A stretch of 12,686 nucleotides of DNA, taken from Roseburia sp. CAG:303. GTDB lineage: Bacteria; Bacillota; Clostridia; Lachnospirales; Lachnospiraceae. The first letter of the stretch is position 1. Every line of letters starts with the position of its first letter. A model generated the notes under the pieces. The model did no database searches. It was given only the letters and a program-made list of their open reading frames with translations, and was not told the origin of the DNA. The stretch is taken from assembly GCA_000437755.1 (NCBI GenBank), contig FR900088.1:1-12686 (forward strand), given 5' to 3'. This document shows positions 1-6,384 of the stretch, piece after piece. Made by a program: the position numbers and the translations under genes.

Positions 1-34
1 AACAGTGTGTAGTTTTGAATGAACAGGAAGGAAG

Positions 35-57
35 CAGTCCGTAAGGGCTGTTTTTTT
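35..57 (+). terminator. Rho-independent terminator of an upstream off-window gene
   Basis: A 6-bp stem (CAGTCC 35-40 pairing with GGGCTG 45-50, one G-U pair) closes a GTAA tetraloop and is followed by seven T (51-57). It should end transcription of a rightward gene lying before position 1; no coding part of that gene can be identified in bases 1-34. Confidence 0.8.
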
Positions 58-91
58 CTTTATAGGAAAGTTCGATTTTAGATGCACACTC

Positions 92-118
92 TAAAAAATA
101 GCCCGCTAAAAAGCAGGC
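92..118 (-). terminator. Rho-independent terminator of the EAL-LamG gene
   Basis: Read on the minus strand, GCCTGCT (118-112) pairs with AGCGGGC (107-101) around a TTTT loop, with one T-G wobble, followed by a T-rich tract (TATTTTTT, about 100-93). It lies about 78 bases downstream of the EAL-LamG stop codon. Bases 119-195 between stop and hairpin hold nothing else I can recognise. Confidence 0.8.
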
Positions 119-195
119 ATGGATATAATATAGCTATACCATTTATCACAGGTCATACATTTACGACATATAATAAATGGCATAAAAAGTTGCTT

Positions 196-1596
196 TTAAA
201 GAGAAATTTTAGAATTTTTATAAAGTTTTTGTATGACTTCTGGAAGGTCTGCCTTTTGTGCAATTCGTAACTGGCGAATTCTGCCGCAGAAAGAATTCTG
301 ATAGTAATCACCACCTAATACCACTTTTTCCACACAGCCAAGAACCGGAACGGAAAATAGAAACTGCTGTAGCTCCCCATTAATATACAGGCGGCTGACA
401 TGGCTGGCGGCATCCATGGTTATGGCAATATGTGTCCAGGTGTTAAGTTCCAGGGGTGGAATTGCGATATCATGCCACTGCTCTTCGCCTTTATCATCGG
501 CGATACGGAAAACTGCCCGCAGTGGATCGACATAGGGACAAAAGCCCATAAATCCAAAGCGGTAACGGATAAAGAAAGCACTTGCCCAGCGATTCTTTTT
601 CATAGGATTGATCCAGAAAGATACGGTATAGCTGGGAGATACTACGGTGTTCGGAAGAAGAACGGTATGCTCCATTTCCTTTCCGGATGGAAATAAGATA
701 CCAGAATCAAACGTCAGGGGTTCATCTTTAAAACAACCATTGTATTCTGGATGATTTGTACAGCATAAATCGGAGGTAAGTGGCCATAAATAGTGTTCCA
801 CCTTTGTATTGGCATATTTCATGGCAAAGGCTTCAAATTCATCAACCGGCAGCGGTTTGGAATAATAATATCCCTGTATAATTTCACAGCCGAAAGTAGT
901 AATCAGATTTTTCTGAGATTCGGTTTCCACACCCTCAGAGATTACTTTCATATGCAGATCCAGTCCCATGGAAATAACATTGCGGATAATGGCATTTGCT
1001 TTCTGTGTACTTCCGGTCATATCAATAAAAGTTTTATCCAGTTTCAGACAATCCGCATCGACATCTTTCAGCATGCCGAGGGAAGAATAACCGGAGCCGA
1101 AATCATCAATGGAAATCTGGAAACCAAGTTCATGGAAAGATTTCACTACATCACAGATATGCTCCATATTTTCAAGAAAAATATTCTCTGTAATTTCCAG
1201 ATCCAGTTCGTAAAAAGGAATATCATATTTTCGGGCAATATTGACAATCGTATCAACAAAGTCAGGATCATCAAAATGGCGGCGGGACATATTAATCGAG
1301 ATAGCAAGTTCTGCATAATGAAGATTTTCATTTTTCCACTTCCGCTTTAATTTGCAGATTTCTTCAAAAATATAATAATCAATTTTGCAGATTAAGTCCG
1401 TCTTTTCCAACTGTGGAATAAAGTCGCCCGGCATAATAAAGCCATATTTCGGACTAATCCAGCGCACAAGAGCTTCTGCACCCCAGAGAGAGCCGATAGA
1501 AGCATCCATCTGAGGTTGCAGGTAAGGTACAAATTCACCTTGCGATATGCCTTCCATAATTGTTGATGTTGTAATTTCAAGTAAGTCTGGCTGCAT
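196..1596 (-). CDS. EAL-domain cyclic-di-GMP phosphodiesterase with C-terminal LamG-like domain
   Basis: Predicted cytoplasmic enzyme of 466 aa that should hydrolyse cyclic-di-GMP to pGpG. The EAL domain spans about residues 10-262 and keeps the known catalytic set: E41 in GAEALVRW, N102 in SINMS, E134 in EITE, D164-D165 in DDFGSGYSSL, K185 in KLDK, E221 in EGVET and Q241 in QGYYYSKP. It is therefore predicted to be active. Residues about 285-450 look like a LamG/concanavalin-type jelly roll (SFWINP near 326, W387 THIAITMD, SRLYINGEL near 401, and a C-terminal RIRQLRIAQ strand). No signal peptide, membrane helix, GGDEF or PAS domain is seen, so this usually extracellular fold appears to be cytoplasmic and may act as the sensory module. 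The ATG at 1596 is chosen because AGGAGG (1610-1605) sits 8 bases upstream. A longer open frame to 1773 would overrun two promoters. Divergent from the kinase operon. Confidence 0.92.
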   Translation of the reverse strand: MQPDLLEITTSTIMEGISQGEFVPYLQPQMDASIGSLWGAEALVRWISPKYGFIMPGDFIPQLEKTDLICKIDYYIFEEICKLKRKWKNENLHYAELAISINMSRRHFDDPDFVDTIVNIARKYDIPFYELDLEITENIFLENMEHICDVVKSFHELGFQISIDDFGSGYSSLGMLKDVDADCLKLDKTFIDMTGSTQKANAIIRNVISMGLDLHMKVISEGVETESQKNLITTFGCEIIQGYYYSKPLPVDEFEAFAMKYANTKVEHYLWPLTSDLCCTNHPEYNGCFKDEPLTFDSGILFPSGKEMEHTVLLPNTVVSPSYTVSFWINPMKKNRWASAFFIRYRFGFMGFCPYVDPLRAVFRIADDKGEEQWHDIAIPPLELNTWTHIAITMDAASHVSRLYINGELQQFLFSVPVLGCVEKVVLGGDYYQNSFCGRIRQLRIAQKADLPEVIQKLYKNSKISL

Positions 1597-1652
1597 AAGA
1601 AATTCCTCCTGTGTATAATGATTTCTCCATGAAGTTTGTTTACGTTCACAAA

Positions 1653-1670
1653 ATAAGCAAATTTGCTTAT
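1653..1670. promoter_or_regulatory. Perfect 18-bp palindrome, candidate operator
   Basis: ATAAGCAAATTTGCTTAT is a perfect dyad with no central spacer. It sits at roughly +4 to +21 relative to the start predicted for the leftward EAL-LamG promoter (-10 at 1686-1681), where a bound dimeric repressor would block initiation. It is about 60 bp upstream of the -35 of the divergent kinase-operon promoter, so it could also affect that one. Too short and A/T-rich to be a terminator, and no T tract follows. The binding protein is unknown; operator function is inferred from symmetry and position. Confidence 0.55.
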
Positions 1671-1680
1671 GATAAAATTT

Positions 1681-1709
1681 ATTATATAACACTTTGGCAG
1701 GAAACTCAA
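1681..1709 (-). promoter_or_regulatory. Sigma-A-type promoter for the EAL-LamG gene
   Basis: On the minus strand, TTGAGT (1709-1704) and a perfect TATAAT (1686-1681) are separated by 17 bp. The predicted start near 1674 gives a leader of about 78 nt ahead of the ATG at 1596, containing the perfect palindrome and the AGGAGG ribosome binding site. Confidence 0.6.
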
Positions 1710-1729
1710 TAGAAGAAAATGAAAAGATG

Positions 1730-1759
1730 TTGACATTCTTCTGGTATATCGGGTATACT
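1730..1759 (+). promoter_or_regulatory. Sigma-A-type promoter for the split-kinase/LytTR operon
   Basis: Consensus -35 TTGACA (1730-1735) and TATACT -10 (1754-1759) with an 18-bp spacer. The predicted start is near 1766, about 90 nt before the ATG at 1857. Opposed to the leftward promoter at 1709-1681, so the -35 elements lie only about 20 bp apart. Confidence 0.7.
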
Positions 1760-1856
1760 GAAAGTATATACAATAAAGATAAATTACAGGATATCAGGGT
1801 AAAAGTCTTTTGTCTGTAAAAAATAATGGCAGTATAGGAAAGGCAGGATTAGCAGC

Positions 1857-2777
1857 ATGCTAATGATAAGTGCAATCGTAATATTTTCTGTTATAAATAT
1901 TACGGTAGGGATCTATTTTATTGTGCAGGGAATGAAAAACAAATTATCAGCAGGAAAAATTGCGAAGATTCTGACATATAATGCGGCACAGTTTGTATTC
2001 TGTATTTTGCTGTACAGGGCATGGAGGCAGACGGAACAGCCTGCCGTCGTGATAAGCTGTATCGTATGTCTAGTTCTACAGAGTTTATCTTTTATTCCAT
2101 TGAAAATTATGTTTGATCGTATCATTGATAAATTAAGCATAGAAGAAGAATATGAATTTCTTTTGAAAAAAGAAGAAATCGATAAAAAATATTTTGAAAT
2201 GATGAAGGAACATGAAGAACACGTTGCAAGAATCCGGCATGATTTTATTAACCAGGTAGCTGTGGCAGGAAATATGGTAGCAGATACGGACAGCAGTGCG
2301 GTAGGGTATAAATTACTTGATGAACTGAGGGAAGAAGTCGAATCTACCCGTACCACTGTTTATTGCAGTAATAAAATGATAAATATTGTTGTGGATGTAA
2401 TGCATTATCAGTATGCGGAGAAAGGGATAAAACTGAATGCAGATATTGTACTGCCCACCATACTATATCTGGATGAAATGAAAATATGCAGCATTATACA
2501 GACCATGCTGAATGAATGCCTGTCCATTCTTTCGCTGGCACAGATGGAAAATCCGAAGGTGGATTTCCAGATAAAGAAGGCGGATGGCAAGATTATGTTC
2601 ATGGCAAGATGCCCGGTGGAAAATATCAGGGAACATAAAAAATGTGAAAGAATTATACGGACAAATGAAAAATATTTCCATAGAATTTTAGAGGAACAGG
2701 AGAGCGGAGTTTATAACAGAATGAATAAGGGGACTGTCGAAATTGTTGTTTCTGTAAAAGATCAGAATGGAACATAG
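1857..2777 (+). CDS. GHKL (AgrC-like) membrane kinase subunit: keeps the H box, lacks ATP boxes
   Basis: Membrane protein of 306 aa with about three N-terminal helices (residues about 2-24, 38-54, 62-86), a charged helical stretch, then an AgrC-type H box: R127-H128-D129-F130 and N132. This is the phosphate-accepting and dimerising helix of HPK10/GHKL sensor kinases. Residues about 189-300 follow the GHKL fold (GIKLNADIVLP resembles the strand before the N box), but the N box is degenerate: TMLNECLSI stands where LLDNAIEA is expected, with N219-E220 replacing the D-N pair. No GxGxGL G box exists before the C-terminus. It probably cannot bind ATP in the usual way and would need a partner to phosphorylate H128. 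First gene of the operon; the ATG follows a GGCAGG-like ribosome site (1841-1847) at 9 bases, with a second ATG at 1863. 18 nt separate it from the response regulator. Assignment as a kinase-family protein is firm; activity is inferred. Confidence 0.85.
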   Translation: MLMISAIVIFSVINITVGIYFIVQGMKNKLSAGKIAKILTYNAAQFVFCILLYRAWRQTEQPAVVISCIVCLVLQSLSFIPLKIMFDRIIDKLSIEEEYEFLLKKEEIDKKYFEMMKEHEEHVARIRHDFINQVAVAGNMVADTDSSAVGYKLLDELREEVESTRTTVYCSNKMINIVVDVMHYQYAEKGIKLNADIVLPTILYLDEMKICSIIQTMLNECLSILSLAQMENPKVDFQIKKADGKIMFMARCPVENIREHKKCERIIRTNEKYFHRILEEQESGVYNRMNKGTVEIVVSVKDQNGT

Positions 2778-2795
2778 TCACAAAGGAGAACTTAC

Positions 2796-3530
2796 ATGAG
2801 TGAAAAACGAATTGCGGTGTGCGATGATGAAAAGATAATTGCAGACCATCTGGCAGAGATAGTCAGGAAGTGTATTGCGTCCATGGATATCAATGCCCCT
2901 GTTACCGTAGATGTTTTTTACAGTGCATTTGCACTGGATGATGCGGTAGACAGCGGAAATATATATGATCTGATATTTATGGATATTATTTTAAAGAAGG
3001 AAAACGGAATCTACCTGAGTGATAATATTTTGAAAAAGATGAATCATGTAAAGATTGTGTTCGTGACAGGATACGTTGCCTATGTGGAGGATATTTTTGA
3101 TATTGAGCCATTTGCCCTGCTTGTGAAGCCGATAAAAGAAGAGAAAGTTTTACATATACTGGAGAAAGCCTTTCAGGCGATAGAGAGTGATTCGAGGAAA
3201 TATATCAGGTTAAAAACCAGGGACGGCGTGTTTAAAATCGATATAGACACTATCTGTTATGTGGAAAGCAATAGAAAATATGTGAATTTTACGGATATAC
3301 ATGGAAATGTATATGAGGTCATCATGACAATGGACGAGGTGGAAAGACTGGCAGGACAGACTTTGCTGCGCTGCCATAGATGTTATTATATTAATCTGGA
3401 CAAAGTTTCACAGCTACATGGGAAAAATGCAGTTTTTGATGATGGAAAAGAGATTCCAATCAGCAGAAGCTTGTATCAGGAAATCTATCAGAAATTTATG
3501 GACAGATTGGAAAGTTATTGGGATAAATAA
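2796..3530 (+). CDS. LytTR-family response regulator
   Basis: A 244-aa cytoplasmic transcription factor of the AgrA/LytR type. The receiver domain (residues about 4-122) shows the acidic pair D10-D11, phospho-acceptor D63 in FMDIIL, T91 in FVTG and K111 in LVKP, so it should be phosphorylatable. The LytTR DNA-binding domain (about 137-240) starts at KYIRLKTRDGVFKI and contains ICYVESNRKYVNF, TLLRCHRCYYINLDKV and IPISRSLYQEI, the typical order for this beta-rich fold, which binds paired short direct repeats. AAGGAG (2781-2786) precedes the ATG. The gene lies between two kinase-like genes, 18 nt after the first and 1 nt before the second, so the three products are very likely one pathway. Targets are not determinable here; the operon's own promoter and the divergent EAL-LamG promoter are candidates, but I found no convincing paired LytTR site. 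Confidence 0.93.
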   Translation: MSEKRIAVCDDEKIIADHLAEIVRKCIASMDINAPVTVDVFYSAFALDDAVDSGNIYDLIFMDIILKKENGIYLSDNILKKMNHVKIVFVTGYVAYVEDIFDIEPFALLVKPIKEEKVLHILEKAFQAIESDSRKYIRLKTRDGVFKIDIDTICYVESNRKYVNFTDIHGNVYEVIMTMDEVERLAGQTLLRCHRCYYINLDKVSQLHGKNAVFDDGKEIPISRSLYQEIYQKFMDRLESYWDK

Positions 3531-3531
3531 A

Positions 3532-4848
3532 ATGAATATGTTACAGTTAGCGGTAAATATTGTGTTAATTCTTGAGATTGCGATAGGAGAATATATTTTG
3601 GTTCTTTCCTTCCGATGTACGCAGAAACAGAAGTACAGCACCGGAGTTACCATTGTTACTCTGGTAATTGCAAATCTGTTTTACATGAGTATCAAAAAAT
3701 ATGCACATTTTATGGTTACATTTTATATTATGTATTTTGTCTTTATGATACTTATTTCTCTGATTTATTTTACTGGAAAATGGCATCAGCGACTGATGGG
3801 AATTATTATTTATACGATTGCATCTCTTTTGCCGGAAATGATAGATATTCAGATTCTGCTAAGCATGGGGTATACATTGGATGTGGTAAAAAACCCACCG
3901 GCAGAGCTGAGCCTTCTGCTACATACGATCGGTGTATTTCTGGAATTATTTTTAACACTGATCATTCTATGGGCACAAAAATCGGTAAAATATGTGATGC
4001 AGATAAAAAAAATCCTGCCGGTACTGTTGTTATTCGGAATACAGTTTATTATGATTCTGACCTATATGATCGTATGCCTGCAGGGACATTTAAAGGTAGA
4101 TTATATGACTGCAATTTATCTGTGTGTGGAAATGTTTGAGAATTTCTATATATTCCAGGTATTAAGTGAGCTGGAAGTGAGGGAGCAGACAAAAGGAAAA
4201 CTGGAAGTTATGCACAGGAGAAATCAGGAGGTTGAGCAGTATTACCAGAAACTGACATCAAATCTGAGGAATATTACGGAACTGAAAGAAGAGTATGAAA
4301 CGAAATTAAAGAGAATTTATCAGGAGTTTGGACTGGAATACATTCCGGAAGTTCATGCAGAGCAGGAAAATGATGCAGGGGATATCCATATAAATTCCGT
4401 GGCGGAAAATATTCTGCAGAAGAAAAAAGAAGAACTGGAAAAAGAAGGAATAGACTACAGGTTTGAGTTTACAGTGCCGCAGGAGTTTTCCATGGATATC
4501 ATGGAATTATCCAGCCTGTTAAATAATCTGCTGGACAATGCACAGGAGGCTGTCCGGGAATACCGGAAATGTGCCGGCTGTGAAAACAGGGGATTTATTT
4601 TGCTGCAAACCAGAGTTTCAGACGGTTATCTGATCTTAGAAACGGAAAACAGCAGACTGGACGGCAGAAAGCTGGAAATGAGGGATGACAGGACATATCT
4701 TTCTTCCAAAGAAGAAAAGGGACATGGATATGGGTTGCAGATTATCCGCAAAATCGCGGAAAAATATCAGGGGAGTATGGAACTTCAGGAGAATGGGGAC
4801 AGATTTAAAAACATAGTGCGAATCAGGATGAATTCACTGCCTGTTTAA
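3532..4848 (+). CDS. GHKL membrane kinase subunit: intact ATP-binding domain, no H-box histidine
   Basis: 438 aa with about seven membrane helices (residues about 4-26, 38-54, 58-81, 87-112, 126-148, 161-184, 191-211), a helical linker, then a HATPase domain (about 310-435). The ATP boxes are canonical: NNLLDNAQEA (331-340) is the N box and KGHGYGL (396-402) the G box. Where an RHDxxN H box is expected, about 50 residues before the VAENILQKKK helix (290-299), the sequence is YYQKLTSNLRNITELKEEY (237-255), with no histidine. The cytoplasmic histidines present (H228, H275, H286) are not in H-box context. I infer that it donates phosphate in trans to H128 of the first kinase-like protein of this operon. 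The start at 3532 follows the regulator's TAA by one base (TAA-A-ATG) with no strong ribosome site, suggesting coupled translation; a longer frame from 3418 overlaps the regulator and is disfavoured. The Met at 3538 is also possible. Confidence 0.88.
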   Translation: MNMLQLAVNIVLILEIAIGEYILVLSFRCTQKQKYSTGVTIVTLVIANLFYMSIKKYAHFMVTFYIMYFVFMILISLIYFTGKWHQRLMGIIIYTIASLLPEMIDIQILLSMGYTLDVVKNPPAELSLLLHTIGVFLELFLTLIILWAQKSVKYVMQIKKILPVLLLFGIQFIMILTYMIVCLQGHLKVDYMTAIYLCVEMFENFYIFQVLSELEVREQTKGKLEVMHRRNQEVEQYYQKLTSNLRNITELKEEYETKLKRIYQEFGLEYIPEVHAEQENDAGDIHINSVAENILQKKKEELEKEGIDYRFEFTVPQEFSMDIMELSSLLNNLLDNAQEAVREYRKCAGCENRGFILLQTRVSDGYLILETENSRLDGRKLEMRDDRTYLSSKEEKGHGYGLQIIRKIAEKYQGSMELQENGDRFKNIVRIRMNSLPV

Positions 4849-4873
4849 AGGGAACCATTGGTTCCTTTTTTTT
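4847..4873 (+). terminator. Rho-independent terminator of the split-kinase operon
   Basis: GGAACC (4851-4856) pairs with GGTTCC (4860-4865) around an ATT loop. The stem extends outward through a G-T pair and A-T pairs into the eight-T tract (4866-4873). The left arm begins inside the stop codon of the preceding kinase gene. Confidence 0.88.
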
Positions 4874-4891
4874 GACCGTTCATGTCTTTTT

Positions 4892-4920
4892 TTGGAAAAA
4901 GAAAAAAAAACATATATAAT
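4892..4920 (+). promoter_or_regulatory. Sigma-A-type promoter for the helix-turn-helix gene
   Basis: TTGGAA (4892-4897), a 17-bp A-rich spacer and a perfect TATAAT (4915-4920). The predicted start near 4927 leaves a leader of about 19 nt holding AGGAGGT and the ATG at 4946. This supports 4946 over an in-frame ATG at 4892, which would lie within the promoter. Confidence 0.65.
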
Positions 4921-4945
4921 AATGAAAAAGGCAGGAGGTGGCATT

Positions 4946-6316
4946 ATGGATAAATTTGCAAAAAAGCTGGCGAAGATATTAAAAGAGAATGAAGAAGTAT
5001 CCGTATACGGAATGGCGAAGGAAACAGGATGCAACAGAACCTGGCTGCAGAAAATACTTGCCGGTGAACGGGCAATGAGTATAAAATATATCAGACCGGT
5101 ATGTGAATATCTGGGGAGATATTGCAGAAAAGGTGCTGTAAGTGAATTATATGAAACTTTTATCAGGGAGTGTTTCGGAGATAAATTATATTGTCAGGTT
5201 ATGTATGTGAAAAGACGCATGGAGGAGATTGAAAAGAACAGAAAGACAATATCAGAGCAGGGAAGAGATGATCAAAGTAAAAGAAATGAACTGTTGAAAG
5301 AAAATAGCATGAGTCAGGATGAAAAAAATATATGCAAACAGGTGCTTGGCATCCTGGATAAGGAAATGAAAAAGGCAGAACGTGAAAAAAGAACGGCAGG
5401 TGTACAGGCATGTTTCCCGGTATCCTGGGAGTATCTGCGCCGGATATTCCTGTATTACTGGAACAGTGAGGAGTATCAGTGCAAAAAAGAGTGTCATATT
5501 ACATGGGGAAATGCAGAAAAGGAGGACTATGCAAAAATAGAAGAAGTACTTGCTTCCTATGAATTTTTTCAGTACCAGATAGAAGTTTTTCGTAGAAATT
5601 ACAGCAATCCGGCGGAAGAAAGCATGACATTGTATCCGTATTATATCATTACGGATAATTGCATGCTGCTGTTTAGCAGGGATGGCAAAAACTGTGTACA
5701 GATTACAAATGAAGATAATATTCAGGCGGGACGGAAATTATATTATGAGATGGAAGAAGATTGTGAGAAACTGACCAGACATCTGGATCTGAATTATTAT
5801 TTTTCCAGAATTCTTCCGGGTTTAAATCAGGAAAATATTTATCTGGCAGGGGAGGAAAGCTGCCTGAATAAAATTATTTCGGGGTATGGCGGAAACAGGA
5901 TTTTGCAGGATTATTATGAAAAAATAAAGGCTGCAAGTGTTCACAGGGTTATGACCGTGGATGAACTGATGAAATACAAATATTATTATCCGGAAAGACT
6001 GGCTGAACTCTATCATTATTATAAGGACAAGGAAGAAGAACAGATTAATCTGATTGATACGGAAAAATATGAGTTCTGCAGAGGAATTGTCATGGGAATC
6101 ATGCCGGGCAGCGGAATCCAGATCATGAATGTTGCGGACACAAATCACTGGAACGAGAAGATGATATCCTATGCATCTGCAGATATCACGGAAGTATTTT
6201 ATCATTTCTATCTGTACCTGATTAATTCGGATATTTGTATTAATAAGAGAAATACATTATTGATTATGGAAAACTGTATGGATAAAATTGAATATAAAAA
6301 GCTTGAAATTGTCTGA
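4946..6316 (+). CDS. Helix-turn-helix (XRE-like) protein with large unrecognised C-terminal region
   Basis: 456 aa, soluble, no membrane segment. The N-terminus (residues about 3-56) looks like a lambda-repressor/XRE-type fold: VSVYGMAKETGCNRTWLQK (18-36) reads as helix-turn-helix, followed by KILAGERAMSIKYIRPVCEYL. Residues about 85-150 are highly charged and helical, possibly coiled coil. The remainder (about 155-456) is rich in Tyr, Ile and Cys (LYPYYIITDNCMLLFSRDG at 229-247; EFCRGIVMGIMPGSGIQIM at 376-394) and I do not recognise it. The size suggests a ligand- or partner-responsive regulator, not a minimal phage-type repressor, but that is inference. AGGAGGT (4934-4940) lies 5 bases before the ATG. 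Own promoter and an upstream terminator make it a separate unit from the kinase operon. I see no terminator directly after it; the promoter for the following receptor gene overlaps its 3' end. Confidence 0.8.
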   Translation: MDKFAKKLAKILKENEEVSVYGMAKETGCNRTWLQKILAGERAMSIKYIRPVCEYLGRYCRKGAVSELYETFIRECFGDKLYCQVMYVKRRMEEIEKNRKTISEQGRDDQSKRNELLKENSMSQDEKNICKQVLGILDKEMKKAEREKRTAGVQACFPVSWEYLRRIFLYYWNSEEYQCKKECHITWGNAEKEDYAKIEEVLASYEFFQYQIEVFRRNYSNPAEESMTLYPYYIITDNCMLLFSRDGKNCVQITNEDNIQAGRKLYYEMEEDCEKLTRHLDLNYYFSRILPGLNQENIYLAGEESCLNKIISGYGGNRILQDYYEKIKAASVHRVMTVDELMKYKYYYPERLAELYHYYKDKEEEQINLIDTEKYEFCRGIVMGIMPGSGIQIMNVADTNHWNEKMISYASADITEVFYHFYLYLINSDICINKRNTLLIMENCMDKIEYKKLEIV

Positions 6317-6331
6317 AAAGAGTGTTAAAAT
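6303..6331 (+). promoter_or_regulatory. Sigma-A-type promoter for the chemoreceptor gene
   Basis: TTGAAA (6303-6308) and TAAAAT (6326-6331) are spaced by 17 bp, each 5/6 to consensus. The -35 lies within the last codons of the helix-turn-helix gene. A sigma-D/sigma-28 motility promoter was looked for and not seen. Confidence 0.5.
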
Positions 6332-6332
6332 T

Positions 6333-6366
6333 TTGCTATGTAGAAAGATTTGAACGAAAATAGCAA
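6333..6366. repeat. Inverted repeat in the leader of the chemoreceptor gene
   Basis: TTGCTAT (6333-6339) and ATAGCAA (6360-6366) are perfect 7-bp inverted copies, 20 bp apart. The left arm overlaps the predicted transcription start and the right arm abuts the ribosome binding site (AGGAGG 6368-6373). Could be an operator pair or a hairpin affecting translation; could also be chance in A/T-rich DNA. Confidence 0.35.
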
Positions 6367-6384
6367 TAGGAGGACGTGATTCGT

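Noticed and set aside
793..1350. 185-aa open frame on the plus strand inside the EAL-LamG gene
   Set aside because: It is antisense to conserved catalytic EAL motifs and has no ribosome site or family resemblance.
1631..1650. Possible paired LytTR/AgrA-type binding repeats (AAGTTTGTT and TACGTTCAC)
   Set aside because: Similarity to the known direct-repeat consensus is poor and the spacing does not fit, so I do not call a site.
1597..1773. N-terminal extension of the EAL-LamG protein to an ATG at 1773
   Set aside because: It would span both divergent promoters and the palindrome, and has no ribosome site, whereas ATG 1596 has AGGAGG at ideal spacing and begins right before the EAL fold.
1774..1856. 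Possible riboswitch, such as a c-di-GMP type, in the leader of the split-kinase operon
   Set aside because: The leader is only about 90 nt, with no recognisable conserved core or strong paired stems.
3418..3531. Upstream start for the second GHKL kinase at 3418
   Set aside because: It overlaps the end of the LytTR gene by over 110 nt, encodes a charged stretch unlike the family, and has no ribosome site; the ATG at 3532 directly precedes the first membrane helix and is coupled to the regulator's stop codon.
3615..4139. 174-aa open frame in another frame of the second kinase gene
   Set aside because: Composition is rich in Tyr, Cys and Asp without any domain, and it lies within the membrane-helix-coding part of the real kinase.
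4892..4945. Upstream start for the HTH protein at 4892
   Set aside because: This stretch contains the -35 and -10 of the gene's own promoter; AGGAGGT lies 5 bases before ATG 4946.
6376..6384. GTG start for the chemoreceptor at 6376
   Set aside because: It is only 1-2 bases after the AGGAGGA ribosome site, which is too close; ATG 6385 is 10 bases away.
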